Origin: Leptolyngbya sp. 'hensonii'
GTDB lineage: Bacteria > Cyanobacteriota > Cyanobacteriia > GCF-001939115
Assembly: GCF_001939115.1 (NCBI RefSeq)
Contig: NZ_MQTZ01000049.1
Location: 48,339-112,338, forward strand
Reading direction: 5' to 3'
DNA length: 64,000 nucleotides
The notes beneath the pieces were generated by a model, which worked only from the letters and a program-made list of their open reading frames with translations, did no database searches and was not told where the DNA came from. Made by a program: the position numbers and the translations under genes. Positions 34,964 to 43,620 of the stretch are shown in pieces (position 1 is the stretch's first letter; every line of letters begins with the position of its first letter).

Positions 34964-36616
34964 CTAGTTGGGCACAGTCCACCAAGCCAGCCCATAGGAC
35001 TGTACTGGCTGGTTCACCTGCTGCCGATAAACCACCCGAATCTTGTAGCGACCCGTCTGGGGAATGGGGAAGAAAATATGCTCCACGCTATCCACTTCAC
35101 TGATGGAGGCATCGATACTCTTACCCGTGTCCATCTCATCAGCCCTCATCAGATAAAGGTCCAGGTTATTTAGCCCCTTATCCTCGAACCCTTCTCCCAG
35201 GTCAAACTCACCATTGTTGTTCAGATCCTTCAGCTCCACGACCCGATCCCAGACCAGGGTCAAGGAGACAAAGCTACCTGCCTTCAAGGGACGTTCCAGC
35301 ACATAATCTCGAAACGCAGGCAGCTTACCCGTACCAGACGGCGCACCTACCGATCGGTAATCCCAGCCGATCGGGGGAATCGCTGGTCCTGGCCCAAACT
35401 GCCCGGGACTAAGCTGGAGATAGGCCCGAAACGCATTCAGATGCCCCGTCCCCATTTGCATATCTAGAGGAATGATCCGGTCCTGATAGGCATCAGAAGT
35501 CAGCCAATCCTGATTCGCCTTATTGAGTAACGTTCGGCTCATCCCCAGGAACAGACCATCTCCCGAGTCCTTAATCTTATCCGCCGAGTTCATCAGGATC
35601 GCCTTCATCACCTCATGGCGACGGGAATCTGTGCTCCAGTTGGGTTGACGGGTGCGGAGTTGGCGATCGCCATGCTCCTGCAGCAACGCTACCGTGGCCG
35701 TGACATGGGGAGCCGCAAAACTGGTTCCACTGCCCCGCGTCACCTTGCCATCCGGATTCATAATCGGTACGCCATTTCCTGGAGCCACCAGACTGATCGC
35801 CCGACGAGGTCCGATATTATTCTCGATCCCTGAAACTCGACTAGCAAAACTGGAGACCGTATCTCCCAAATTGGCAAAATCCACCTTCGAGAACAGGCCG
35901 AGTCCCTGAGATTCTCCTGCTTCAAGATTGGGGCGGTAACGACTGCTAAACGCCACATTTACCCCATTGAAGTTATCAGTGGGAATGGGAATCCCCCCTT
36001 TTCCCTGGTTGCCCGCCACCACATACACCACATCATGGACTCGAGCCGACCAGTCGAGGCACTGGGTCAGGAGGGCATTCCCATCCAGGACCGCCTGGGG
36101 GCGAGGATCTTCCCGTAGGGATTCGCCAAAACTAAAGTTAATCGCCCGCACATCCCCCCCATTCTGCTGGGCAACATGTTGCGTTGAAAGACATTCCTCC
36201 GGCTGACCATTGCGCTTCATCAGACCCACAGCTGAGGCGTAGAGGCGAGCATCCGGAGCCACTCCCTGGAGAGCCTTATCGTTGCCAATCATGATACTGG
36301 CTACATTCTGGGCATGGGGGTCCAGGTTGACATTCACCTTGGCCGGTACATTGCGGAAAAATACCCGCATCACCGAAACTCCCCGATTTCGCGAAACCGC
36401 TTTGTCAATGCCAAATTGGCCGGGACGGCCAATTTCCACCTGACCGATCGCAATCTTTCGCCCCGTCAGATTGTAGGGGGGACCATGGAGCTTCAGGGCA
36501 TCAATCCCCAATTCCCCGATCGAGGACTGCTGCATCAGATTGCTGAGGGCTACTGGGGTCAAACCCAGCCACATCGCCCCCAAAGCACCAAACACCCATG
36601 CTGTCGTCTTGATCAT
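34964..36616 (-). CDS. Exported S8 family serine peptidase with Asp-to-Glu change
   Basis: 550 residues. Signal peptide ~1-25. The subtilisin-like domain keeps H101 (DPHAQNVASIMIG), oxyanion N203 (VVAGNQGKGG) and the nucleophile S299 (GSGTSFAAPHV), but at the catalytic-Asp position it has E61 in IAIGQVEIG. Glu serves in the related sedolisins, so activity is possible. The C-terminal ~130 residues form a beta-rich pre-peptidase-like domain (KAGSFVSLTLVWDRVV to YKIRVVYRQ). Likely periplasmic or secreted. The gene is divergent from rpe. Confidence 0.88.
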   Translation of the reverse strand: MIKTTAWVFGALGAMWLGLTPVALSNLMQQSSIGELGIDALKLHGPPYNLTGRKIAIGQVEIGRPGQFGIDKAVSRNRGVSVMRVFFRNVPAKVNVNLDPHAQNVASIMIGNDKALQGVAPDARLYASAVGLMKRNGQPEECLSTQHVAQQNGGDVRAINFSFGESLREDPRPQAVLDGNALLTQCLDWSARVHDVVYVVAGNQGKGGIPIPTDNFNGVNVAFSSRYRPNLEAGESQGLGLFSKVDFANLGDTVSSFASRVSGIENNIGPRRAISLVAPGNGVPIMNPDGKVTRGSGTSFAAPHVTATVALLQEHGDRQLRTRQPNWSTDSRRHEVMKAILMNSADKIKDSGDGLFLGMSRTLLNKANQDWLTSDAYQDRIIPLDMQMGTGHLNAFRAYLQLSPGQFGPGPAIPPIGWDYRSVGAPSGTGKLPAFRDYVLERPLKAGSFVSLTLVWDRVVELKDLNNNGEFDLGEGFEDKGLNNLDLYLMRADEMDTGKSIDASISEVDSVEHIFFPIPQTGRYKIRVVYRQQVNQPVQSYGLAWWTVPN

Positions 36617-36804
36617 GCGTACCGACCTTTATCCGTATCGAGTTCGATGCGAAGGGTTCTCTTAGGATCACGGATGAAATCAAGTGGACCGTTGGGGCGC
36701 AGAGGCGAAACCCCCACCCCCCCACTTAATTAAATTCACATTCCTTCGAGGAGAAAGAAGATGATAAAGCCATCTCTGGGGATCAAAGGATCAGGAACGG
36801 GCCA

Positions 36805-36810
36805 TATAAT
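36805..36810 (+). promoter_or_regulatory. -10 element candidate for rpe
   Basis: A perfect TATAAT sits 41 bases before the rpe ATG. There is no recognisable -35 at the expected distance, which is common in cyanobacterial promoters. Confidence 0.45.
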
Positions 36811-36851
36811 GAAACTAATTGTTACAGAGGACGCAGAAGAGGCCATACCCT

Positions 36852-37559
36852 ATGACCCAGCCCCAATCCACTAAACCCATTGTCATTGCTCCATCCATTC
36901 TATCTGCTGACTTCAGCCGCCTGGGGGACGAAGTGCGCGCAGTTGATGCTGCCGGAGCAGATTGGATCCATGTAGACGTCATGGATGGTCGGTTTGTGCC
37001 TAACATCACGATCGGTCCTCTGGTAGTGCAAGCCATCCGCCCAGTGACCCAAAAACCCCTGGATGTCCATCTCATGATAGTCGAACCCGAGAAATACGTT
37101 GAGGGGTTTGCGAAGGCCGGAGCCGATATCATTTCTGTCCATGCCGAGCACAATGCCTCGCCTCACCTGCACCGGACCCTCTGCCAGATCAAGGAACTGG
37201 GCAAGCAGGCTGGCGTCGTGCTGAATCCCTCCACCCCCCTGGAGTTGATTGAGTACGTTCTGGAAGTCTGCGATCTGATTCTGATTATGAGCGTCAACCC
37301 CGGCTTTGGGGGCCAGAGTTTCATTCCTGCGGTTGTACCCAAGATTCGCAAGCTGCGTCAGATGTGCGACGAGCGGGGCCTGGATCCCTGGATTGAAGTG
37401 GATGGTGGCCTGAAAGCAAACAACACCTGGCAAGTGCTGGAAGCTGGAGCCAATGCGATCGTGGCTGGCTCTGCCGTCTTCAATGCGCCTGACTATGCCC
37501 AAGCCATCACCGATATCCGCAACAGCAAGCGTCCTTTGCCTGAACTGGCTACCGTATAG
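36852..37559 (+). CDS. rpe: Ribulose-phosphate 3-epimerase
   Basis: 235-residue TIM barrel interconverting ribulose-5-phosphate and xylulose-5-phosphate in the Calvin cycle and pentose phosphate pathway. Seen: [31 protein letters not shown] (catalytic Asp and metal His/Asp), [25 protein letters not shown] and the phosphate-site [13 protein letters not shown] at 36852 is the family start. A strong terminator follows 90 bases after the stop. Confidence 0.97.
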   Translation: MTQPQSTKPIVIAPSILSADFSRLGDEVRAVDAAGADWIHVDVMDGRFVPNITIGPLVVQAIRPVTQKPLDVHLMIVEPEKYVEGFAKAGADIISVHAEHNASPHLHRTLCQIKELGKQAGVVLNPSTPLELIEYVLEVCDLILIMSVNPGFGGQSFIPAVVPKIRKLRQMCDERGLDPWIEVDGGLKANNTWQVLEAGANAIVAGSAVFNAPDYAQAITDIRNSKRPLPELATV

Positions 37560-37897
37560 ATCTGGAATTTAGGTCTCCAACTTCTCGAAGATGCCGAAGA
37601 CCTAAAAATGTCCACCATGCTGGCAGATGGGATTTACTTAGTTTTCAGAGAGAGACCTCTTGTCTCTCTTTTTTGTTGGTGGATACCCTGAACATCCCGT
37701 TCTATCAACTTTAAGCAGGGAGAATCATCAGGTTAAATCTATCGTTTTCCGTGTTTTTTGCTACAAAAATCCTTTATTTTGTGGCAAACTGTTAAGCTCT
37801 ATTTCATTTCTGTCACATATCCCAATCCCAGTCGGAATCCGGGAAAACCTCCGTGGTAACATCCAGTTTGTAGCCATACGAGATTGGGAGAAAACCT
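37560..37897. other. Intergenic region: rpe terminator and chlP leader
   Basis: 338 bases. Besides the terminator at 37649-37674, the region from 37690 is AT-rich and presumably carries the chlP promoter; I cannot pick out a convincing -35/-10 pair. No gene is seen. Confidence 0.5.
37649..37674 (+). terminator. Rho-independent terminator after rpe
   Basis: AGAGAGA (37649-37655), seven-base loop, TCTCTCT (37663-37669), running into six T in total. Stem of seven perfect pairs. Confidence 0.85.
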
Positions 37898-39121
37898 TTG
37901 TCACTACGGGTTGCTGTTGTAGGTGCAGGTCCGGCAGGTTCTTCCGCTGCCGAGACCCTGGTAAAAGCTGGAATTGAAACTTATCTTTTTGAACGCAAAT
38001 TAGATAACGTTAAACCCTGTGGCGGAGCCATCCCCCTGTGCATGGTCAGTGAGTTCGACCTGCCGCCAGAAATTATCGATCGCCGCGTCCGTAAGATGAA
38101 AATGATCTCGCCTTCCAATATCGAGGTCAATATCGGCGGCACCTTAAAAGACGACGAATATATTGGGATGTGCCGTCGGGAAGTGCTGGACGGCTACCTG
38201 CGCGATCGAGCAGCCCAATGCGGTGCCCAGGTGATCAACGGAACCCTGTACAAGCTGGAATTGCCAGCTACCGATAAAGGAGCCTACACCCTGCATTACG
38301 CCGATCACTCCAATGGCAGCCTGGAAGGGGAGAACAAAACCCTGCAGGTGGATCTGGTGATTGGGGCAGATGGAGCTAATTCCAGAGTGGCCAAGGCAAT
38401 CGATGCGGGGGATTACAACTACGCGATCGCCTTCCAGGAGCGCATTCGTCTGCCGGAAGACAAGATGGCCTATTACGAAGACCTGGCCGAAATGTATGTC
38501 GGAGATGATGTCTCCCCTGACTTCTATGCCTGGGTCTTCCCCAAGTACGACCACGTTGCCGTAGGGACAGGCACCATGAAGCCTAACCAGTCCCGCATTA
38601 AGCAATTGCAGGCAGGCATCCGCGCCCGGGCCGCCAAGCGATTGGAAGGCGGCAAGATCATTCGGGTGGAAGCCCACCCCATTCCCGAACATCCCAGACC
38701 CCGGCGGGTCGTCGGTCGTGTAGCCCTAGTCGGAGACGCCGCCGGTACCGTCACCAAGTCCTCGGGGGAGGGCATCTACTTTGCAGCCAAGTCTGGCCGG
38801 ATGTGCGCTGAGGCGATCGTGGAATTCTCCCAGAAGGGTGAGCGCATTCCCACAGAGCAAGACCTGAAAGTTTACCTGAAGCGGTGGGACAAAATGTACG
38901 GCACCACCTATCTGGTGCTGGATATCCTGCAACGGGTCTTCTACCACTCCGATGCCACCCGCGAGGCATTCGTTGAAATGTGTGCGGACATTGACGTGCA
39001 GAAACTTACCTTCGACAGCTACCTCTACAAGACCGTGGTGCCGGCCAATCCCCTCACCCAGCTCAAGATCACCGCCAAGACGATCGGCAGTCTCCTGCGC
39101 GGCAACGCCCTAGCTCCTTAG
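37898..39121 (+). CDS. chlP: Geranylgeranyl reductase
   Basis: 407-residue FAD-dependent reductase that saturates the geranylgeranyl chain to phytyl for chlorophyll a, tocopherol and phylloquinone. FAD-binding VAVVGAGPAGSSAAETL at the N-terminus, then ERKLDNVKPCGGAIPLCMV, the GADGANSRVAKAI motif and GDAAGTVTKSSGEGIYFA. Length is as in other cyanobacterial ChlP. Translation starts at TTG (37898), preceded by GGGAG; I see no in-frame ATG giving a better N-terminus. Single gene. Confidence 0.96.
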   Translation: MSLRVAVVGAGPAGSSAAETLVKAGIETYLFERKLDNVKPCGGAIPLCMVSEFDLPPEIIDRRVRKMKMISPSNIEVNIGGTLKDDEYIGMCRREVLDGYLRDRAAQCGAQVINGTLYKLELPATDKGAYTLHYADHSNGSLEGENKTLQVDLVIGADGANSRVAKAIDAGDYNYAIAFQERIRLPEDKMAYYEDLAEMYVGDDVSPDFYAWVFPKYDHVAVGTGTMKPNQSRIKQLQAGIRARAAKRLEGGKIIRVEAHPIPEHPRPRRVVGRVALVGDAAGTVTKSSGEGIYFAAKSGRMCAEAIVEFSQKGERIPTEQDLKVYLKRWDKMYGTTYLVLDILQRVFYHSDATREAFVEMCADIDVQKLTFDSYLYKTVVPANPLTQLKITAKTIGSLLRGNALAP

Positions 39122-39178
39122 GATCACAAATTAAATCAGCTCAACAGGCGCAGCAAGCCTAAAATGTTGGTTTAGCTT

Positions 39179-39231
39179 TGCAGGGGGCCAGCCCCCTGCA
39201 CCCCCGTTGGAGGACACCGCGCGTCCTCCAA
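39179..39231. repeat. Double-hairpin intergenic repeat
   Basis: Two adjacent perfect dyads: TGCAGGGGGC-CA-GCCCCCTGCA (39179-39200, ten pairs) and TTGGAGGAC-N7-GTCCTCCAA (39207-39231, nine pairs). Similar twin-hairpin sequences recur between genes in many cyanobacteria. It lies downstream of chlP and might end or stabilise its transcript, though there is no T run. Confidence 0.75.
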
Positions 39232-39352
39232 ACCTCCTCCGCAAAAAGCCCGCCGCTTAACAGCTCGTCGAGATGCCTACGCACCCGGCGCGGATAGTTT
39301 TATGGTAATGACCAGCTTGTGATAGATCTGGAAAGGTCCTTCATGAATAGTT

Positions 39353-40408
39353 ATGAAAGCTCAGGTATTCCGGGGAGTTAATCAACTCGTTTACGAAGAG
39401 GTGCCCACGCCAGAGGTTGCTGCTGATGAAGTACTGGTGCAAGTGCGGGTCGTGGGTCTCTGTCAATCCGACATCAAGAAAATTCGCTATCCCCTGTATG
39501 AGCCGCCCCGCATTTTTGGCCATGAAACCGCCGGGACGATCGCAGCCGTGGGGTCAGCGGTGCAGGGCTGGCAGGTGGGCGATCGGGTAGTTGTGTTGCA
39601 TCATATTCCCTGCATGCACTGTGCCTACTGCCTGAACGACAACTTCTCCATGTGCGAGGTCTATAAGACCATTACCACAACGGCAGGATTTGCCCCCAGT
39701 GGCGGTGGGTTTGCCGATTATGTGAAAGTGCCGGGTCATATCGTCCACCATGGTGGCCTGATCCGGATTCCTGCCGACATCAGCTTTGAACAGGCTAGCT
39801 TTGTGGAGCCGACCAACTGTTGCCTGAAAGCAGTTAAGAAAGCCCAGATTGTCCCCGGTCAGACAGTACTGATTACCGGAGCCGGACCGATCGGGCTCAT
39901 GTTCATCATGCTGGTGAAATATTTTGGGGCCAGGGCGATCGCCACAGATTTGATCCCCAGCCGCATTCAGAAAGCCCTGGATCTAGGAGCAGAAGCAGCC
40001 TTCGATGCCCGCGATCCAGACCTGCCAGTGAAAATTCAGTCCTTGACTGGTGGCCTGGGAGTGGATACCAGCCTGCTAGCAGTGCCCAGTCCCAAAGCTT
40101 TCTTCCAGGCCCTAGACTGCACCCGCAAAGGCGGCAAAATTCTGTTCTTTGCTGAATTCCCCGATGAAGTGGAAATCCCCATCAATCCCAACCTGCTCTA
40201 TCGGCGAGAAATTGACCTAATGGGCAGCTACAGCTCTTCCTACCGGGTACAGGCCCTAGCCGCCGATATTGTCTTCAACCGGCGGATCGATGTAGATGCC
40301 CTGATCAGCGATCGCTATCCCCTGCGGGAATTATCCAGAGCCGTAGAACAGGCTGTCGCTCCCACCCCAGACACTTACAAAATCCTGCTTTACCCAGATC
40401 ATGGGTGA
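39353..40408 (+). CDS. Zinc-dependent alcohol dehydrogenase family protein
   Basis: 351-residue medium-chain dehydrogenase. Catalytic zinc ligands in GLCQSD and GHET, structural zinc cysteines CMHCAYCLNDNFSMC, and the Rossmann motif VLITGAGPIGLMFIMLVKYFG. The EPTNCCLKAV segment and overall pattern resemble sorbitol/threonine dehydrogenase-type enzymes acting on polyols or sugar alcohols; the substrate is undetermined. Single gene, with the double-hairpin repeat upstream. Confidence 0.9.
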   Translation: MKAQVFRGVNQLVYEEVPTPEVAADEVLVQVRVVGLCQSDIKKIRYPLYEPPRIFGHETAGTIAAVGSAVQGWQVGDRVVVLHHIPCMHCAYCLNDNFSMCEVYKTITTTAGFAPSGGGFADYVKVPGHIVHHGGLIRIPADISFEQASFVEPTNCCLKAVKKAQIVPGQTVLITGAGPIGLMFIMLVKYFGARAIATDLIPSRIQKALDLGAEAAFDARDPDLPVKIQSLTGGLGVDTSLLAVPSPKAFFQALDCTRKGGKILFFAEFPDEVEIPINPNLLYRREIDLMGSYSSSYRVQALAADIVFNRRIDVDALISDRYPLRELSRAVEQAVAPTPDTYKILLYPDHG

Positions 40409-40423
40409 GCCTACAACCGCCCG

Positions 40424-41128
40424 TCAGCAGTAAGGCGACACATCCTCACCACAGTCATCCGCCAAATAGGAGAGCGATCGGAACCGCAGCCCCACCAGTT
40501 GCTCATACAACGGATTCAGCTTACACAGAGGGGGGATGTGGACCACCTTACGCCCAAACAGGGTAATATCCCGCTCAAAGGGACATTGGGGTGGAATCAT
40601 CTTGCAAAGGAAACGGGCCACACGCGGGTCATGGATATCCATCTCATCCAACCAGTCCTGCAGGGGCTTCAGCGGTTGCGGTTTAGCTTCCGACTGCGGC
40701 AGCGAGAGAGGAGAAGCAGCAATAAGAGAAGACTCACCCACTGGCGCACCCGTTTCAGGCTGATAGAGCGTCTGTTCCAATGCCTGGAGAAAATCCAGTT
40801 TCAACCCCAACGCATCACAGAACTGATTCACCAGTTCATGTTCACAGGTCGAGTAAGTCCCATCCGCGATCGCCACCATCACCGCCGTCCGCAAAAAATC
40901 CTCCCCGATCTTCTTATCCTTTCCCAGGGCAGCCGCCAGCTCCCCAGCAGAAATCGGTTCCAGGGGAACCTGCACAGCTTCCGTGCCCAAGTCCGAGTGG
41001 GTCAGATCCGTAATCAGACTTTGCTCCTCAGCACTAAAATCTCCATCCGACCAAGCCAGAGTCAGGAGTCCCCGTAACCACACTGTAATCTGTTCATCAG
41101 ACAGAGAAGACGTTGTGTTGCTACCCAT
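40424..41128 (-). CDS. TerB-like protein with Mo-nitro_C domain
   Basis: 234 residues. The N-terminal helical half (~10-120, LLTLAWSDGDFSAEEQSLITDL and MVAIADGTYSTCEHELVNQFCDAL) is TerB-like with acidic metal-binding patterns. The C-terminal ~85 residues are the Mo-dependent nitrogenase C-terminal domain (CPFERDITLFGRKVVHIPPLCKLNPLYEQLVGLRFR and a CGED close). Despite the domain name, such proteins occur widely in cyanobacteria, including non-fixers, and the role is unknown. Convergent with the alcohol dehydrogenase. Confidence 0.85.
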   Translation of the reverse strand: MGSNTTSSLSDEQITVWLRGLLTLAWSDGDFSAEEQSLITDLTHSDLGTEAVQVPLEPISAGELAAALGKDKKIGEDFLRTAVMVAIADGTYSTCEHELVNQFCDALGLKLDFLQALEQTLYQPETGAPVGESSLIAASPLSLPQSEAKPQPLKPLQDWLDEMDIHDPRVARFLCKMIPPQCPFERDITLFGRKVVHIPPLCKLNPLYEQLVGLRFRSLSYLADDCGEDVSPYC

Positions 41129-41200
41129 AAAAATCCAGAAAATGCAATCTACCTGGAGTCAATCTTACCCACCTCCTACCCAGCCCACAACTCCCCGTAA

Positions 41201-41250
41201 AGACGCGATTTATCGCGCCTCCCCATCGCATCTCCCCATCGCGTCTCTAT
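41201..41250. repeat. GACGCGAT-type intergenic dyad repeat
   Basis: AGACGCGAT (41201-41209) pairs with ATCGCGCCT (41212-41220, one mismatch) or, perfectly, with ATCGCGTCT at 41238-41246. CCCCATCGC also occurs twice (41221-41229 and 41234-41242). This resembles the GAGACGCGATNNATCGCGTCTC repeats common in cyanobacterial intergenic DNA. Confidence 0.65.
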
Positions 41251-41393
41251 AGCTGCAGGGTATGCGCCTCGATCGGCAATGAACTAAACTGGAAGACTAA
41301 ACTCTCAATCCCCAAGACCATGCCCGCCCTCGCACAAGCATTGCATGTAACGCCTCCAGGCAGGCATCCGATGAAAACCCCCTTGGAATTGGT

Positions 41394-41762
41394 ATGACCC
41401 TACAGGAACTTAGTTTGCTCCTGACCTCTGTATTAGCCAGCGTCGCAGGACAGTTTTTCCTGAAGAGCGGGGCCTTGAAACTGGGGAAAGTCACCTTCAG
41501 TAACCTAATAGGTCACATCATCGGCATCACCAGCACCCCAGAACTCTTGATTGGCTTGACCTGTTATGCGCTGGGGGCGATCGCCTACATCCTCCTTCTC
41601 ACCCGGGTCCATCTCAGCATTGTGGGTCCAGCCATTGCGCTGTCCTACGTCTTTTCGGTCCTCATCGGCTATTTTGTGTTTCAGGAACCCATCCCCATCA
41701 GTCGCATCGCTGGCTTGGGATTCATCATCGCAGGCGTCTTGCTAGTTGTCAGTAATAAGTAA
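41394..41762 (+). CDS. EamA/SMR-like small membrane transporter
   Basis: 122 residues with four hydrophobic helices (~5-25, 45-67, 72-92, 98-118), i.e. half of an EamA transporter, comparable to the small ArnE/ArnF or SMR proteins. Such four-helix proteins work as dimers and can flip lipid-linked sugars or export small compounds. It ends 22 bases from the convergent WbpI-like gene at the edge of the glycan locus, so a role in moving a lipid-linked sugar is conceivable but unproven. Confidence 0.75.
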   Translation: MTLQELSLLLTSVLASVAGQFFLKSGALKLGKVTFSNLIGHIIGITSTPELLIGLTCYALGAIAYILLLTRVHLSIVGPAIALSYVFSVLIGYFVFQEPIPISRIAGLGFIIAGVLLVVSNK

Positions 41763-41784
41763 GAACTGGATCCACTCCAAACTG

Positions 41785-42846
41785 TCAGCCACCGAGAAGG
41801 ATTTCAGCAATTTTTCCAGACGCATTCCCCTCACCATAGAGGGAATCCCATTGAACAGGTGGGATAAAATTCCGAATCTTTTGGGGTAAATCCTCGGGCT
41901 CAACCAATTGATTCCAGCCAGAGTCGATCGTTTCTCGCCACTCCGTCTCCTGCCTCAAGGTAAAACAGGGACGCCGCAGCATATAGGCTTCTTTCTGGAC
42001 TCCCCCAGAATCAGTGATCACAGCCTGACAGGTGGCCTGCAGCTTCAACATATCCAGATAACTGGCTGGGGAAGTCATCCGCAAGGCTGGATGAGCCAGG
42101 TAATCCGTCAGATCCATGGCCTCAATCCGCCCTCGGGTTCGGGGATGGAGGGGAAACACCACGGGATGATCCAGTTGGGTCAGACTCTGCAAAATCGCCT
42201 CCAGCCGATCGCGGCGATCGGTGTTAGCAGGCCGGTGAATCGTCACCAGATAGAAGGGTTGCGTCTCCAGGTTCAAATGCTCCAGGATAAAAGACCCGGT
42301 CTTGGCCTTCTCCCGGTATCGACACACCGTATCCATCATCACATCGCCCACCAGGTGCACCCCGGCAGAAATCCCTTCCTGCTGCAGGCAATCCACGGCC
42401 AGGGGAGTCGGGGCAAACAGTAAGGCAGAAAGGTGATCGGTGACAACCCGGTTGATCTCTTCTGGCATCCCCCGGTTGTAACTGCGTAGACCAGCCTCCA
42501 CATGGGCGATCGGAATCTGTAGTTTGGCCCCAACCAAGGCCCCTGCCAGGGTGGAATTGGTATCCCCATAAACACAAATCCAATCAGGCCGATCGGCGAT
42601 CAGCAATTCTTCCAGACGCTCCATCATCCGACCCGTCATGGCCCCATGATTCAGGCTATGGATTTCCAGATGATGGTGGGGCTGGGGGAGATCCAGATCT
42701 TGAAAAAAGATATCAGACATCTTGGCATCAAAATGCTGGCCAGTATGAATGATCACTTCTTCAAGGCCAGCCTGGGCAAACGCCTGACTGACCACGGAGG
42801 CTTTGATGAACTGGGGCCTGGCCCCTAAAACAGTGGCAATTTTCAC
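41785..42846 (-). CDS. UDP-GlcNAc 2-epimerase family (WbpI-like)
   Basis: 353-residue non-hydrolysing UDP-sugar 2-epimerase. Motifs GARPQFIKASVVS, HTGQHFDAKMSDIFF, VYGDTNSTLAGAL, HVEAGLRSYNRGMPEEINR and the C-terminal DSGGVQKEA. WecB (UDP-ManNAc) and WbpI (UDP-2,3-diacetamido-mannuronate) belong to the same family. The RPQFIK form and the wbpA/B/D/E genes nearby favour the WbpI reaction, converting UDP-GlcNAc(3NAc)A to its manno isomer. Last of three minus-strand genes; its ATG overlaps the preceding stop by four bases. Confidence 0.88.
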   Translation of the reverse strand: MKIATVLGARPQFIKASVVSQAFAQAGLEEVIIHTGQHFDAKMSDIFFQDLDLPQPHHHLEIHSLNHGAMTGRMMERLEELLIADRPDWICVYGDTNSTLAGALVGAKLQIPIAHVEAGLRSYNRGMPEEINRVVTDHLSALLFAPTPLAVDCLQQEGISAGVHLVGDVMMDTVCRYREKAKTGSFILEHLNLETQPFYLVTIHRPANTDRRDRLEAILQSLTQLDHPVVFPLHPRTRGRIEAMDLTDYLAHPALRMTSPASYLDMLKLQATCQAVITDSGGVQKEAYMLRRPCFTLRQETEWRETIDSGWNQLVEPEDLPQKIRNFIPPVQWDSLYGEGNASGKIAEILLGG

Positions 42847-43619
42847 AAACGAGATCGCTTCTGCGCTACAAAGAAATAATTCTGGCAGATCAATGAGAAC
42901 GGATATTGTAAGATTTCATCGCTGCCATTCCAAATCCTAGCAACCCATGGTGCATTCCTCAGGGGTTTTGGCAACGCTCCCCAGAGATTTCTGGGTAAGG
43001 CCCCATAACGATGCATCGCCACGATCGTCAATCCGGCCTGTTGGCAGAGGGCCTCGATCGATCGGCGAGTGTAGCGATAGGGATGGTGGTACTTGTTCGG
43101 AATCAACGCCGCCAGGGAATCGATCACCCCCCACTGATTCGGCAGGTGATAACAAATAAAATAACCATCCAGGGCAAGGATGCGATGGATTTCCTGCAAA
43201 CTGCCCAACTCAGTACCCCCAGTTTCTCGCACATGCTCCAGCACCCCGACGGAGACGACGGCATCGAATTCTCCTTCTGCATAGGGCAAACGGGTAGGCT
43301 CCCCAGGATCTCCCTGTTTGAAGGTATAGGGAAATTGGCTGGACAATTGCTGCAGTTGGAGACGCAATGGGAAATCACTCAAGGCAAAACCAGACACCTG
43401 GTAGCCTGACCGCATCAGAAAGTAGGAGAAGTGGCCGTTGCCACACCCCCAATCGAGCACCGAAGCCCCCTTCGCAACGTACCGATCCCAAAGCTGATAA
43501 AGCCGGAGAAATTGGCAGGCCCCCACCAGGCTGCGAAATTGCAGCAGTTCATAGGCAGCACTTTCAGACTGGAACTGGATGAGGTCTTGCATCACCTGAT
43601 TCAGGCGTTGAGACTGCAT
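42843..43619 (-). CDS. SAM-dependent methyltransferase
   Basis: 258-residue class I methyltransferase: SAM motif VLDWGCGNGHFSYFL, acidic loop, then FDAVVSVGVLEHV (motif IV/post I). The C-terminal part (LPNQWGVIDSLAALIP, YTRRSIEALCQQAGL) resembles enzymes acting on sugars or lipid-linked glycans. Its neighbours are a GT4 glycosyltransferase upstream (1-base gap) and the WbpI-like epimerase downstream (4-base overlap), so it probably methylates a sugar of the same glycan. Confidence 0.87.
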   Translation of the reverse strand: MQSQRLNQVMQDLIQFQSESAAYELLQFRSLVGACQFLRLYQLWDRYVAKGASVLDWGCGNGHFSYFLMRSGYQVSGFALSDFPLRLQLQQLSSQFPYTFKQGDPGEPTRLPYAEGEFDAVVSVGVLEHVRETGGTELGSLQEIHRILALDGYFICYHLPNQWGVIDSLAALIPNKYHHPYRYTRRSIEALCQQAGLTIVAMHRYGALPRNLWGALPKPLRNAPWVARIWNGSDEILQYPFSLICQNYFFVAQKRSRL

Positions 43620-43620
43620 G

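Noticed and set aside
40424..41128. Mo-nitro_C domain as evidence for nitrogen fixation
   Set aside because: The domain occurs in many non-diazotrophic cyanobacteria, and no nif gene is present in the window.
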